Origin: Tragulus kanchil
Taxonomy: Eukaryota > Chordata > Mammalia > Artiodactyla > Tragulidae
Direction of reading: 5' to 3'
NCBI GenBank assembly: GCA_022376925.1
Contig: JAIOJX010000005.1
Span: 9,204,501 to 9,268,500 of the forward strand
Length of the DNA: 64,000 nucleotides
Within the stretch, counting starts at the first letter, position 1. The number at the start of each line of letters is the position of its first letter. The notes beneath the pieces are model-generated. The model was not told the DNA's origin. It saw only the letters and a list, made by a program, of their open reading frames with translations, and did not search any database. The translations under genes and the position numbers were made by a program. Below are positions 11,370-22,975 of the stretch, piece after piece.

Positions 11370-11425
11370 TTATTAAGTAATAATCTGAATAATTAATCTC
11401 TCTGAAAGAGATTATTGCTTAATAA
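11370..11425. repeat. Intronic hairpin with alternative fold
   Basis: Arms 11370-11386 and 11409-11425 pair over 17 positions with one mismatch, which would be a G-U pair in RNA. Inside it, TAATCTCT (11394-11401) pairs perfectly with AGAGATTA (11407-11414), which overlaps the right arm, so the two folds exclude each other. Its partner in the second copy of duplication 4 is at about 12512-12567. Confidence 0.55.
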
Positions 11426-11601
11426 CAAGGTTGTTACATCATAGAGATACCAGTATTTTCTTTCGAATAGATTTTAGTCATTGAAATTATATGACCACAG
11501 TCTGTACTTTCACTTGAAATAGGAATGGAATTTGCCAGTGTTGACAAATGCAATAGCAAAATAATACTGTGTAAGCTTAGTATACATTCTTTTCCCTTAA
11601 G

Positions 11602-11703
11602 GAAATCTGACAAAACACATGAAGTCCAAGACACATAGCAAGAAATGTGTGGATTTAGGCGTCTCAGTAGGTTTAATAGATGAACAAGATACAGAAGAAT
11701 CAG
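11602..11703 (+). CDS. HIVEP1: HIVEP1 exon 7 (second half of zinc finger 2), first copy
   Basis: This 102-bp exon completes finger 2 of the ZAS-C domain. It carries [12 protein letters not shown], giving H109 and H115 in the joined product (C-x2-C-x12-H-x5-H), and ends with [10 protein letters not shown]. The acceptor is CCCTTAAG and the donor TCAG|GTAAGG. It starts two bases into completing a Gly codon and ends one base into the next codon, so its length is a multiple of three and phases match at both ends. It is identical to 12747-12848. Because phases match, splicing both copies would stay in frame and repeat 34 residues, but I expect only one copy exists in the animal. Confidence 0.88.
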
Positions 11704-11763
11704 GTAAGGCTTTATTCCATATTTTTCATAAATGCTACTTACAGTGTACTTTTTTTTTTTTTT

Positions 11764-11986
11764 TGCATCCATCCTCTTCTTTCCATTCCCACTGATTCTG
11801 CTCAGTTCCTGTTCTCACTGCCTCTTATTTATACTCGCTGATGGACTCCTAATCAGTTTCCCCGTCTTTACTTTGTCTTCCTTCCTCTGCATCTACCCTA
11901 CTGATGTTAAGTTAATCTTCCTGAAGCATGCGTCTGATCATTCTGTCCCCCTGCTCTGAGACTTCCATTGGTTTCCATTTGCCTAC
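11764..11986 (+). mobile_element. L2 LINE relic, left-copy fragment
   Basis: Same sequence as the start of the L2 relic at 12915-13690, present here because duplication 4 cuts through it. It includes a short stretch reading SDHSVPLL, which resembles the conserved end of CR1/L2 reverse transcriptase proteins. It starts right after a T-run just past exon 7. Confidence 0.45.
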
Positions 11987-12746
11987 AAACCCAACGTGCC
12001 ATAGGGACATAAAAGCCAGACAAAAATGCCCACAGTCCTGGGGCTTCGTGCTGGTCCAAGAGCAGAGTCTGAGGCTCTGAAATAAGCCTGGCTCGCTGGT
12101 CCAGTGTCTTTGGACCATGTGGCGTAAAGCTACCTGCTAAAAAGCAAGTCCCTATGCCATGCCAAAAAGACCCCCAGACTCATCAAGAATTAGTGGAGTG
12201 AAACGTTAAAGTCCAGGCGGAAGCAACTGGAAGACCAGCCTATAGAGACGTGTCTGCAACCCAGGGTACTTACGACTCCAGGCAGAACCATCTCACTCAA
12301 GATAAGTTTACCATAAAAACTAAACAGTGAACAAGGAAATAAAGTGCCATGGGGGAAAGCCAGCAGGCATAACTGCGGAAGAGTTCAGAAACCACAGGTC
12401 ACAGGGCAATCTGAAGAGGAGCTTCTGTGTATATAAAGTGTTCTATGAAATAAATAAGGATTAGAGAATAGAAGCCATAAGGCAAAGGTAGGCATCGTCA
12501 AAGTAGAGCAATTATTATTAAGTAATAATCTGAATAATTAATCTCTCTGAAAGAGATTATTGCTTAATAACAAGGTTGTTACATCATAGAGATACCAGTA
12601 TTTTCTTTCGAATAGATTTTAGTCATTGAAATTATATGACCACAGTCTGTACTTTCACTTGAAATAGGAATGGAATTTGCCAGTGTTGACAAATGCAATA
12701 GCAAAATAATACTGTGTAAGCTTAGTATACATTCTTTTCCCTTAAG

Positions 12747-12848
12747 GAAATCTGACAAAACACATGAAGTCCAAGACACATAGCAAGAAATGTGTGGATT
12801 TAGGCGTCTCAGTAGGTTTAATAGATGAACAAGATACAGAAGAATCAG
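12747..12848 (+). CDS. HIVEP1: HIVEP1 exon 7, second copy
   Basis: Identical 102-bp copy of 11602-11703, 1145 bp downstream, with the same splice sites. It completes the two histidines of zinc finger 2 (spacing x5) and leads into the acidic region of exon 8. The reading frame continues correctly into exon 8 from either copy. The T-run after the exon is longer here than in the first copy, the kind of homopolymer difference expected from sequencing or consensus error. Confidence 0.88.
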
Positions 12849-12914
12849 GTAAGGCTTTATTCCATATTTTTCATAAATGCTACTTACAGTGTACTTTTTT
12901 TTTTTTTTTTTTTG

Positions 12915-13690
12915 CATCCATCCTCTTCTTTCCATTCCCACTGATTCTGCTCAGTTCCTGTTCTCACTGCCTCTTATTTATACTCGCTGATGGACTCCTA
13001 ATCAGTTTCCCCGTCTTTACTTTGTCTTCCTTCCTCTGCATCTACCCTACTGATGTTAAGTTAATCTTCCTGAAGCATGCGTCTGATCATTCTGTCCCCC
13101 TGCTCTGAGACTTCCATTGGTTTCCATTTGCCTACCAAACACGGTACGAGCCACCTGGCCTCAAGAATTCCTCAGAATCCTTTCTAGTCTGATGCCTCCC
13201 TGCTTCTTCCCCTTTACCCCGCGTGTCTCTCTTTCACCTGCCCTAATGCTTGAGTTTCCTGCTTATGTGAGGCTGATCTGGCCCTCTGCCTGTACCCCTC
13301 TCCCTGAAGGTCTCGCCCTCAAGTCCCCCCGGATGTGGCTCTTGTCTGCATTGGTCGAAATCTTATTTTCCTTCAAGATCCCGCTCAAACCCACTGCCGT
13401 CACAAAGCCTTCTCTGATTTTCCCTTGCCACACCACCTGCAGGAAGCAATGTTTCCCCTTTCGCAGCACCTGTAACGTTTTTTCTGTGGAAGTATTGAAT
13501 CCCTTTCTGCCATTATTTATTATTATTACTATTCTTAGGTACATGCTTCCTCCCTCCCCTCCTCTCTGAGATTCTCAAGTGTATCTTGAGTGGAAGTGAT
13601 GCCTGAGTAATCCTCACTGCACCCTCAGTTTGAGGACTTGCTCAGGGCAGATGCTCTGAAAATATTTGTGGAATAAAAGATTTGTTTTGC
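12915..13690 (+). mobile_element. L2 LINE relic (3' end of ORF2 and 3' UTR)
   Basis: A pyrimidine-rich sense-strand relic. Near 13077-13105 it reads SDHSVPLL, matching the conserved tail of CR1/L2 reverse transcriptase. It continues through a typical L2-like stretch (GCCTTCTCTGATTTTCCC near 13410) and ends near AATATTTGTGGAATAAAAG. It is highly diverged and carries many stops. The family name is by memory of consensus features. Confidence 0.5.
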
Positions 13691-14201
13691 TTCCCTGAAC
13701 TGTTTTATCTTAAAAAGGTTAACAGCTTGTTTTCTTAATGACGTTAACTCAAGAAATAAAAGTATGTATTTCTGACTCATTTTGAGGACAAACAAACCAG
13801 CTTATCTGTTCTGACTAATCAGACAATAGACTTATTTTTATAACACCCTTTTTTTTAACCCAAGAATTTACCAATTAAGTTATCCTATTGCTCTTTTGAA
13901 AAATACCCTAAATTAAATATTTATGTGCTTATTACTATGTTTTAGTTGGTATGTACTAGTTTGATGTAAAAAAAATTTCCAAAGAGAAAATGGTGACGAC
14001 ATCTCTGAAACTATAGGCAAAAAAAGCAAACGCTTTTCATTCCTCCTGACCACAGTTGCCACACTAGATGAATCCGCCTGCATTTGTTTCTAGTTATCCA
14101 AGAGAAGTGACTCACATCGTTAAGTCTTAGAGCTGATATGATTTTAAGCATAAGGAAAGGATTGCCTTTACCTTTAATTATTGGGAATAAATGGATGCAT
14201 T

Positions 14202-14346
14202 CTTTTTTTTTTTAATATTTATTTATTTGGCTACATTGGTTCTTAGTTGCGGCATGTGAACTTAGTCAGTTTGTGGTATGTGGGATCTTAGTTCCCTGAC
14301 CAGGGATCGAACCTGCATTAACCACTGGGCCACCAGGGAAGTCCCT
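14202..14346 (-). mobile_element. CHR-type tRNA-derived SINE
   Basis: The right end CCACCAGGGAAGTCCC is the reverse complement of the SINE head. A tRNA B-box-like GGGATCGAACC lies inside, and the left end has a T-rich/TATTTATTT tail, so the element is on the minus strand. It is typical of the CHR SINE group of cetartiodactyls. Confidence 0.75.
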
Positions 14347-15837
14347 GGCTGTACTCTTAAAGGAAGGAGAAGATAATCATAAACTTAGGACAAAAAGGAG
14401 GTTTGTAGTGTTTTACAGACACTTTGATGCTCTGGTACACATTGGGAATGGCAGTATCGGGATTTAGAAGTAATATGCCACATTAACATATGTGTAACTT
14501 TTTTGTCCTAGGAACATAACTATTAAAAACTGATGTTTGAATGTCTGGGAATTGAATACTGTGTTGGTTTCATTGTTTAAAGACACATATTTAATAAAAT
14601 TAATATACCTATAATTTACTTCTAATGTAAATAGTCTTATTTTCTGCTCTTAGTAATTCTGCCATAAGCTACCTACCATAAATGTTTAAATAAAAAAAGA
14701 AATCCCTACTCATTATTTATTTGCTTTATTGCTATTACATTGAACAGTTCAGAATTAAAAAGCTAGGAAAAATGAGTTACAGTTTCAGTGGGTATATTTA
14801 CTAGCCACAGACTAGAAAAGACACAAAGTAAGGGCTATAATACGAAACACTAATTTCTAAAAAAGGTATAAATGTTAAAAGCATTATTATTATAATATAT
14901 ATATTCTTAGATGTTCTACGTCTTTAAAAAGGTGAATCTTACAAAATTAAGTAAAATGTCTGTAGAATCCACTGAATTGTCAAGGGAAGGATGTGTTTAT
15001 ATCCCGAATTTCCGTAAGGGAATTAGGTGTAGTAGCCATGAATTATCAGCCTCGTTCCAGTTGGCTGGCTGACTGATGGTCTCCCATACCTCTCATTCTT
15101 TCTTGTTATTTCTCACCCCATTCCAGAAGCATTTGAAGCAGGGTTTAGGTCACAGCTCAGACTTGATGGCCTAATTCCCAACTCAGGTGAGATCCTCTTA
15201 TAAAGCTGTAGGTAGTTTTACCAGGTTTTCTAGGTTTAATTTTTTTTAATTACTGTATTTACTAGTAGTACACTCAGTTTTTGTTCATGGTTTTTATCGA
15301 ATAGTCAGTTGTAGCCCATAGATGGATGTTGCCAAGTGCCATGTCAGAGCGGAGACCTCATAGTTCTCTATCAGGGGTCAACCAAAGGTCTTCCTCCTCT
15401 TTTGCTTTATGATAGGCTTGGAATGAAGGCAGTAAGTGGTCAGCGTTGTTGCTTTAAACACATGGTCTTGTTTTCCCTTTATTATTGTCTTTTGTGCTTT
15501 TAAAAAATATTTTGGGATTTTTTCTTAATACAGTGAAACTAGAAAGGGTTTTATAACGTACACTCATGTATTCACACCAGAGTTAGTAATTACGTTTTTT
15601 CTTTCATTTGCTTTAAGTCTTTTTCTTAAATTCAGTGTATTTTTGAAAAAAATAAAAAGAAACACAAGCTAAATAAAGATCCCACCTGAGGTGCAGTGTC
15701 CCTCAGTCACCCTTGTGCCTCACTCTCCCCAGAGGCACAAAGGAGCCACACTTAGGGATTTTCTTTCAGTTCATTTAACATAAATGCCACACACATAACG
15801 TGTGGTTTGAAGTTTGTACTCCAAATGTGCGTAAACA

Positions 15838-15992
15838 CGAGCCCCAGGTTCGATTCCTGGGCCAGGAAGATCCCCCAGAGGACACGGCAGCCTGCTCCCG
15901 TCTTCCTGCCCGGAGAATCCCGTGGACGGAGGAGCCTGGGGGGCCACAGTCCACAGGGTCGCAAGAGTCGGACACGACTGCGCGACTGAACC
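15838..15992 (+). mobile_element. Bov-tA SINE, 5'-truncated
   Basis: Contains the B-box GGTTCGATTCCTGGG, then the Bov-A part (GGAGCCTGGGGGGCC, GTCGGACACGACTGCGCGACTGAA). The normal head is missing and replaced by AT-rich sequence. A near-identical copy at about 16929-17085 comes from duplication 5. Open frames across it are non-coding. Confidence 0.8.
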
Positions 15993-16928
15993 TCCACCCC
16001 CGCCTTATATATAGCACCTAGAAAATTAATTTTGCTTGATAATTTGAAATTGTTCTGTGGAGCAATTTGTATTTCTGCAGATCCTTAACGATGCCCGGTA
16101 ACTGTAAGAGTTTTCATTTGGAGCCAGTTTGATGGGTGATGGTCTGCTGTCTTCCTGTTTTGTCGACTGCCAACCTGAGGCTGGATCTTCACTCTGTTCT
16201 TTGGGAAGGGGTTTCATGCTGTTGAACGGGCGCCAGGCAGGGGCGGGCTCCTGCTGAGCAGGTCTTCAGACGTCTGTGTTTTCAGAGGGAGGCCCAGCTG
16301 CCTGCAGTGTCCACAGGGTGGACTGTTTCTAGTTCAGCACGAGCCTACAGCAGACGAGGTGTTCTTGTCACTCTCCTTTGCTCGTCCCTCCTCATCTCAC
16401 CAGCCTCTGAAAGTGGTGCCCGGGTCGTGGTCCCTGAGCTGGTCTCTTCTGTCTCTCCGCCTTCTCAGGTGGTCCCTCCGTCTTCTGCCCCTGAGCCTAC
16501 AGTGCCCCCTATGAAGGCAGAAGTGGTCAGCGTTGTTGCTTTAAACACATGGTCTTGTTTTCCCTTTATTATTGTCTTTTGTGCTTTTAAAAAATATTTT
16601 GGGATTTTTTCTTAATACAGTGAAACTAGAAAGGGTTTTATAACGTACACTCATGTATTCACACCAGAGTTAGTAATTACGTTTTTTCTTTCATTTGCTT
16701 TAAGTCTTTTTCTTAAATTCAGTGTATTTTGAAAAACAAAAAGAAATGCAAGCTAAATAAAGATCCCACCTGAGGTGCAGTGTCCCTCAGTCACCCTTGT
16801 GCCTCACTCTCCCCAGAGGCACAAAGGAGCCACACTTAGGGATTTTCTTTCAGTTCATTTAACATAAATGTGCGCACACACACATAACGTGTGGTTTGAA
16901 GTTTGTACTCCAAATGTGCGTAAACACG

Positions 16929-17085
16929 AGCCCCAGGTTCGATTCCTGGGCCAGGAAGATCCCCCAGAGGACACGGCAGCCCGCTCCCGTCTTCCTGCCC
17001 GGAGAATCCCGTGGACGGAGGAGCCTGGGGGGCCACAGTCCACAGGGTCGCAAGAGTCGGACACGACTGCGCGACTGAACCTCCA
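16929..17085 (+). mobile_element. Bov-tA SINE, second copy through duplication 5
   Basis: Same element, same truncation point and same flanks as 15838-15992, so this is a duplicated locus and not a second insertion. Confidence 0.8.
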
Positions 17086-17569
17086 CCCCCGCCTTATATA
17101 TAGCACCTAGAAAATTAATTTTGCTTGATAATTTGAAATTGTTCTGTGGAGCAATTTGTATTTCTGCAGATCCTTAACGATGCCCGGTAACTGTAAGAGT
17201 TTTCATTTGGAGCCAGTTTGATGGGTGATGGTCTGCTGTCTTCCTGTTTTGTCGACTGCCAACCTGAGGCTGGATCTTCACTCTGTTCTTTGGGAAGGGG
17301 TTTCATGCTGTTGAACGGGCGCCAGGCAGGGGCGGGCTCCTGCTGAGCAGGTCTTCAGACGTCTGTGTTTTCAGAGGGAGGCCCAGCTGCCTGCAGTGTC
17401 CACAGGGTGGACTGTTTCTAGTTCAGCACGAGCCTACAGCAGACGAGGTGTTCTTGTCACTCTCCTTTGCTCGTCCCTCCTCATCTCACCAGCCTCTGAA
17501 AGTGGTGCCCGGGGTCGTGGTCCCTGAGCGCTGGTCTCTTCTGTCTCTCCGCCTTCTCAGGTGGTCCCA

Positions 17570-18365
17570 TCCGGTCTTCTGACTTTAAATACCATCTGTG
17601 TGCTGACGATTCCATTTCTCCAGACCCGCAGGTCCGGCTCCCTACTCTTCATCTCCTCTTGGGTGTCTTATAGACGTGTAGAATCCGATGTGCCCGGCCT
17701 CCCTCCTGGCTTGCCCCTTATCTCCCCCACTGTGGCCTCTAGCTGCTTGATGGAAATCTTGAAGTCTTGCTTGGTATCCCTTGCCTCCAATCCACCAGGA
17801 AGACCGTCGGCTCTGCCTTCAGAACGCAGATGCCGAGGCTTGGAGCCCCTGCGCCCCCCAGCCCTGGCCGCGGCCACCGCCCTGTCTTCTGAGTGGCCCG
17901 CGGGAGTCCCTGATGGTCAGTGGTTCAGCCCTCTGCCCGCTCACAGGCTGCTGTCAGCACAGCAGCCAGCACGGCGTCTTTAAAAACTCCCGTCGCGACT
18001 TTGCGTGACACCCTCCACCGACGTCCTGCCTGGTTCGGAGCGGGGGTCCGGGTCTCCCGCGAGCCCTCGGCCTCCTCCTTCCTCCCCACGCCCCTGACGC
18101 TCGGCTCCCACTCCCGCCTCCCGGCTCAGCTGCATCGCCCCGATCGCCTTGCTCAGTGGAAAGCACCCCAGCTGGCCCTGCCTGGACCTGGTCTCTCTTC
18201 CGGCCCGGCGCCGCCCGCCAGGCGCTGCAGGCCATCCCGTCGCCTCTCGGCGCTCTGCCCAGGTGTCGCCTCCTCAGTGAGGCCCTCCGCACACCCCTCA
18301 CCTCTCCCTGCCAGCATCACTCACACGCCCCGCTGCCTGTTTTCCCGTGTAGCACTTTGCACCAG
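17570..18365 (+). mobile_element. L2 LINE relic (ORF2 C-terminal region)
   Basis: Sense-strand, GC-rich relic with the order of motifs seen in L2 consensus: a stretch like ctgacgattccatttctccag, then TCTCCTCTTGGGTGTCTTATAG, then an AACACAGCAGCCAG-like segment near 17958 followed by CTTTAAAAAC. Many stops and indels. The overlapping open frames (up to 168 aa) are not genes. Confidence 0.5.
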
Positions 18366-18369
18366 CCGA

Positions 18370-18388
18370 TGTGTGTGTGTGTGTGTGT
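18370..18388. repeat. (GT)n microsatellite, short
   Basis: Nine uninterrupted GT units directly after the L2-like relic. Confidence 0.9.
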
Positions 18389-19418
18389 TTATTATCTGTC
18401 CCTTTCAACTAGAAAATGGAACGTAAGGACAGAGATCTCCTTGTGGTCACCGCTCCGTCACTTGCCGGGACTGTACTAGCAAGTCATAGATCGTAAGTCG
18501 TCGTAGATTGAATGACTGGGAAAAGGTGACCTATAATCTGTCAGGAAGTAGTGGTAGTTTTTAGAATACATATTAATTTTCCATTAAAGTCCTTCACTAC
18601 GATGAAATGAGAGCTGTAGTGCATGCTATCGAATGCCTTTTCCCCTGAATGGTGTTTACATGACTCGGCCACGGTTGATATGGTTATAACCAAAGAGGTA
18701 CTGGCCATTCGTTTGTTAACTGGTTATTTATGGGTTATCAGCTTGGAAGACTAGAAGCTACCCTGACCATTGAATTTTTTATCCTCAGTAATAGCCTGCT
18801 TAGGCCGATAAATGTCTGTGGCATTTTTCAGGGGTTCCAGAGAAGTTGGTTCTCGTCCTGGTTGATTCCTTTTATGTGTGTAGGGGTGTGTGTATAAATA
18901 CCACCAGGGCCTCTGTCTCGCACGTGCACAGTCCCTGCCCTCGGGAGCCCCTCGCCTGTGGCTGTGACGCTGGAATGCTGAGTGAGCTCAGCCTGGCCGG
19001 GGTCCACTCCCCAAGGCTGGGACCCGGGAAGGTCAGGGATGGCCTGGTTGGGAGCAGAGGGAGGGCTGAGGGCATCCCAGGAGAAAGAATAGGAACAGAA
19101 GATAGAAACATACATACTTATCCATATGTTGTTTTGTCCGAGAAAGTACTGATGAGAGGGGATGGGGTTAAGGAGGGCAAGCCGTCTGGACCCCGGGAGT
19201 GTTGGGCAAGAGCCTAGAGGCTGGGAGAGGGGAGAGAGCGCTAAGAGCGTAGATGGGGCCCGTGAGACAAGAGCAGTGGACGGGCTGCTGGTCCCGCTGT
19301 GCCAGGGAGCTTCAGCGTGGTCCTTTAAGAGAGTCTAGGGGGTTGTTTGTTTTTAATCATCTGAGGAAATTGAAAGACTCTACCTTTTTAGTCCCATACA
19401 CATAGCCATCAGACTTTT

Positions 19419-19607
19419 GCTTCCCAGGTGGCTCAGAGGTAAAGAACCCACCTGCCAGTGCAGCTGACGTGGGTTCCATCCCTGGGTCAGGAAGAGCCGG
19501 AGGCGGACATTTTGCAGCATTCTCGCCGTGGAAAGCGCACAGACAGAGGAGCCTGGGGGCTGCAGTCCGGGGGGTCGCAAAAGAGTCAGACACGACTGAG
19601 CAGCTGC
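19419..19607 (+). mobile_element. Bov-tA SINE with (AC)n tail
   Basis: Full-length element: head GCTTCCCAGGTGGCTCAG, B-box-like GGGTTCCATCCCTGGG, GGAGCCTGGGGGCTGCAG, then GTCAGACACGACTGAGCAGC. It ends in an (AC)n run (19608-19624), the usual microsatellite seed of these SINEs. Duplication 6 starts just downstream at 19629. Confidence 0.85.
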
Positions 19608-19624
19608 GCACACACACACACACA
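19608..19624. repeat. (AC)n microsatellite at SINE tail
   Basis: About eight AC units at the 3' end of the Bov-tA SINE. Confidence 0.9.
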
Positions 19625-19628
19625 TCTG

Positions 19629-21842
19629 ACTTTTAATCCGGAATATTTCCTCAAATGTTCTTGAAACAAGGAAATAAATAGTAGGGTTTCTAATCTGTAT
19701 TCCTTGGCATTTTCACTGCTAAGCTTCTGTTTGTTTTTTTTCTTTCTGCCTCTGCTGAATTTATTTTGCGGTGGAATTTAGACAGTAATGACTAAAAGAA
19801 ACATGGTTTCTTTAAGTGGATGGTCCCATTCAACAACCACCATAATAATACCATAGAGCAAAACTCTTTTCCTAGAAGAGTGTTTTTATCAACAAAGCAC
19901 CTGAAGGCGTCAGCATCCCTCATTCTCCACCAGGTGGAGTTTGCTGGTCTGGGTGCTGAGTCTGGTAAGAGTTTTCCCTTGTGACACCCAGCTCTGTATG
20001 TATAAATGTCTAATGAGGACCCATTTAGAAGTCATGCTCTTCACTTGTTAAATCAGGCAGCACTGTTTCTCCTGGGATTCGTTTCTGTCGTCACCCAGCA
20101 GCACCATCGGATAGAACTTTCCCTGTAGAACAGACTGTCTGAAAGCTAAGGACTTTACTGCCTTCATGTTTCCATGTGTGTTTAAAACCCTACTCTCATC
20201 AACCCCATGAGGGTGTTGTAAGGAATAATGATGTATGTTATGAAGGGTTTCATTTCACTGTCAATTTTATTTTCCAAGGAAAAATGCAAATTAGCAGCCC
20301 TGTGTTAGTATAGCATAAGTCACTGACCTCACAGGAGGGAGAATAAATATTTTCAGCTACCGCGGTCTCAATCCAGTTGAGGTGTACATCTGCTGGCAGG
20401 AGGAGCCTCGGGTCCAGAAGCTGCTCCAAGCCGAGGGGTCCACGTGCCGGGTTCTCTCCCGCTGCTTCCTTCCCTCCCGTAGGCGTGTCCCAGCGCCCTG
20501 ATCACTCCCCTCCTCAGGCGCAGGCTCGGGGCAGCCATTCCTCCTGGGACGTCAGCTGCCACCTCCAGATGCCCGCCTGGCCGTGCAGCCCTTGCTCTCT
20601 GGAGCACAGGGGGTGGCATGGTGTTGTGTAGCAGAGGGGCTTTCCGCCCCTGACATGCTGTCTCTTTCCCTCTAGGGCTGCTCAAGCCTGTGCTACCCTG
20701 ACACCATTTCTCGTGCTCTTAGCGTAGCCCACTTTTAATCCGGAATATTTCCTAAATGTTCTTGAAACAAGGAAATAAATAGTAGGGTTTCTAATCTGTA
20801 TTCCTTGGCATTTTCACTGCTAAGCTTCTGTTTGTTTTTTTTCTTTCTGCCTCTGCTGAATTTATTTTGCGGTGGAATTTAGACAGTAATGACTAAAAGA
20901 AACATGGTTTCTTTAAGTGGATGGTCCCATTCAACAACCACCATAATAATACCATAGAGCAAAACTCTTTTCCTAGAAGAGTGTTTTTATCAACAAAGCA
21001 CCTGAAGGCGTCAGCATCCCTCATTCTCCACCAGGTGGAGTTTGCTGGTCTGGGTGCTGAGTCTGGTAAGAGTTTTCCCTTGTGACACCCAGCTCTGTAT
21101 GTATAAATGTCTAATGAGGACCCATTTAGAAGTCATGCTCTTCACTTGTTAAATCAGGCAGCACTGTTTCTCCTGGGATTCGTTTCTGTCGTCACCCAGC
21201 AGCACCATCGGATAGAACTTTCCCTGTAGAACAGACTGTCTGAAAGCTAAGGACTTTACTGCCTTCATGTTTCCATGTGTGTTTAAAACCCTACTCTCAT
21301 CAACCCCATGAGGGTGTTGTAAGGAATAATGATGTATGTTATGAAGGGTTTCATTTCACTGTCAATTTTATTTTCCAAGGAAAAATGCAAATTAGCAGCC
21401 CTGTGTTAGTATAGCATAAGTCACTGACCTCACAGGAGGGAGAATAAATATTTTCAGCTACCGCGGTCTCAATCCAGTTGAGGTGTACATCTGCTGGCAG
21501 GAGGAGCCTCGGGTCCAGAAGCTGCTCCAAGCCGAGGGGTCCACGTGCCGGGTTCTCTCCCGCTGCTTCCTTCCCTCCCGTAGGCGTGTCCCAGCGCCCT
21601 GATCACTCCCCTCCTCAGGCGCAGGCTCGGGGCAGCCATTCCTCCTGGGACGTCAGCTGCCACCTCCAGATGCCCGCCTGGCCGTGCAGCCCTTGCTCTC
21701 TGGAGCACAGGGGGTGGCATGGTGTTGTGTAGCAGAGGGGCTTTCCGCCCCTGACATGCTGTCTCTTTCCCTCTAGGGCTGAAGTTTCATCAAGCACCTC
21801 TGTGCTACCCTGACACCATTTCTCGTGCTCTTAGCGTAGCCC
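19629..21842. repeat. Tandem duplication 6 (period about 1102)
   Basis: 19629-20730 matches 20731-21842. The left copy lacks about 12 bp within its last 50 bp; otherwise near identical. Confidence 0.93.
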
Positions 21843-22975
21843 TGGTGTTAAGCCCCGCGCACTTCCAGAAGCCACACGAGGATTCCATTCCCTGCGCGCC
21901 TACAGGAAAATTCAGGAAAACGCTGGGTTTGGCCAGCAGCGAGGAGCCACAGGTTCTTACCCGTGTCCCTCAAGGTCGGGATGCCAGAGGCTCCAGATGC
22001 CTTCTATTTTGCCCCCAGGGGTGCCTTTACCCGGGGGGTCCTGCTCTGCAGTGTGAAGAGTGAAGGATTGGAGTTACCGAGTGGCCTCCTATCAGCAGAA
22101 TCGCCTCTGTCACCAGGGCTTCCCTAAGCACAACCAAAGTTTCTCAGTTACGCAACTAGATTACAGATGGCTGCCGGATAGCACAGAGATTAGAGAAAAA
22201 TAAGTAACCAAGTTCAGGAGCTACTGGCACACTGACACAGCGTCTTGTTCGATATGAACATTCATGACATTGGTATCTCTTCTCTACCTCCTGAACACGT
22301 GATCAAGGAGTTTTGATAGCTGCCTTCCTACTGCACAGGGACAGCGGGGGCCTCCGGTCAGAGTGGAGTCCTTAAGCACCTTAGGAAGGACTGTTAGGTT
22401 CAGCACCCTTTATGAAAGTCCCAGACACCTTAACAGCCGCTCCGGATGTGTAAGCCTTGATTAACCTCAGACATCTGGGAAATGGGCACAGCCTTTTTAA
22501 AGAAAAACACCCGCAAGGATGTTACTTGGGAGAACCTGATTCCATATGCCAGAGTTTGCTGAATAGCAACTAAAAACCTAAGGATTGTCTTTCAGGCTTA
22601 TTGGAAAACTTGGGGGTGGGGGAGGTGCTTGGTCATTTAATCTATCGTCTGAGTAGCACACATAGTCTTCAAGAAATAATCGCCTCTGTGCTTTCACTTA
22701 CTCAACAAAGTAGTTAAATGCTCTCTCTAAAGGCCAGTGTTACTACACAGTATCACATCATAATACTTGCTTGGAAAATCATTACCATTTAGTAATGTCT
22801 TGGTCAGCTTCTGGTTTTCTGAGGAAGTCTAAGTCCTTTTATTCTGCGTTCATATTTAATTATTCCTTTCTATTTGCCTTGTTCTGTTTATTTTCATCAA
22901 AGGTTTACTCTTGATTTATTTCTGCTGTTCTCCGTGTTTCTTCTACTGGTACCACCTCCAGCCTTTTTCTTTTTT

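Larger units (their letters stand above)
6037..11601 (+). other. HIVEP1: HIVEP1 intron 6
   Basis: Intron between the two halves of zinc finger 2. It contains duplication 3 (7990-10166) and the left part of duplication 4. There is no interspersed repeat I can name with confidence and no coding exon. An imperfect hairpin lies about 180 bp before exon 7. Short open frames here have no recognisable homology or splice context. Confidence 0.75.
10857..13135. repeat. Tandem duplication 4 (period about 1142; contains exon 7)
   Basis: 10857-11986 matches 11999-13135. The first 40 bp of the right copy have extra A's. T-runs and A-runs differ in length elsewhere; exon 7 is identical. Confidence 0.93.
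15424..17581. repeat. Tandem duplication 5 (period about 1087-1092)
   Basis: 15424-16488 matches 16513-17581. Filler at 16489-16512. Differences are mostly run lengths or one- or two-base indels. Confidence 0.92.

Noticed and set aside
17561..18426. Several 115-168 codon open frames in a GC-rich patch, possibly a CpG island or hidden gene
   Set aside because: The sense strand follows L2 LINE features; frames overlap in all directions and show no coherent protein.
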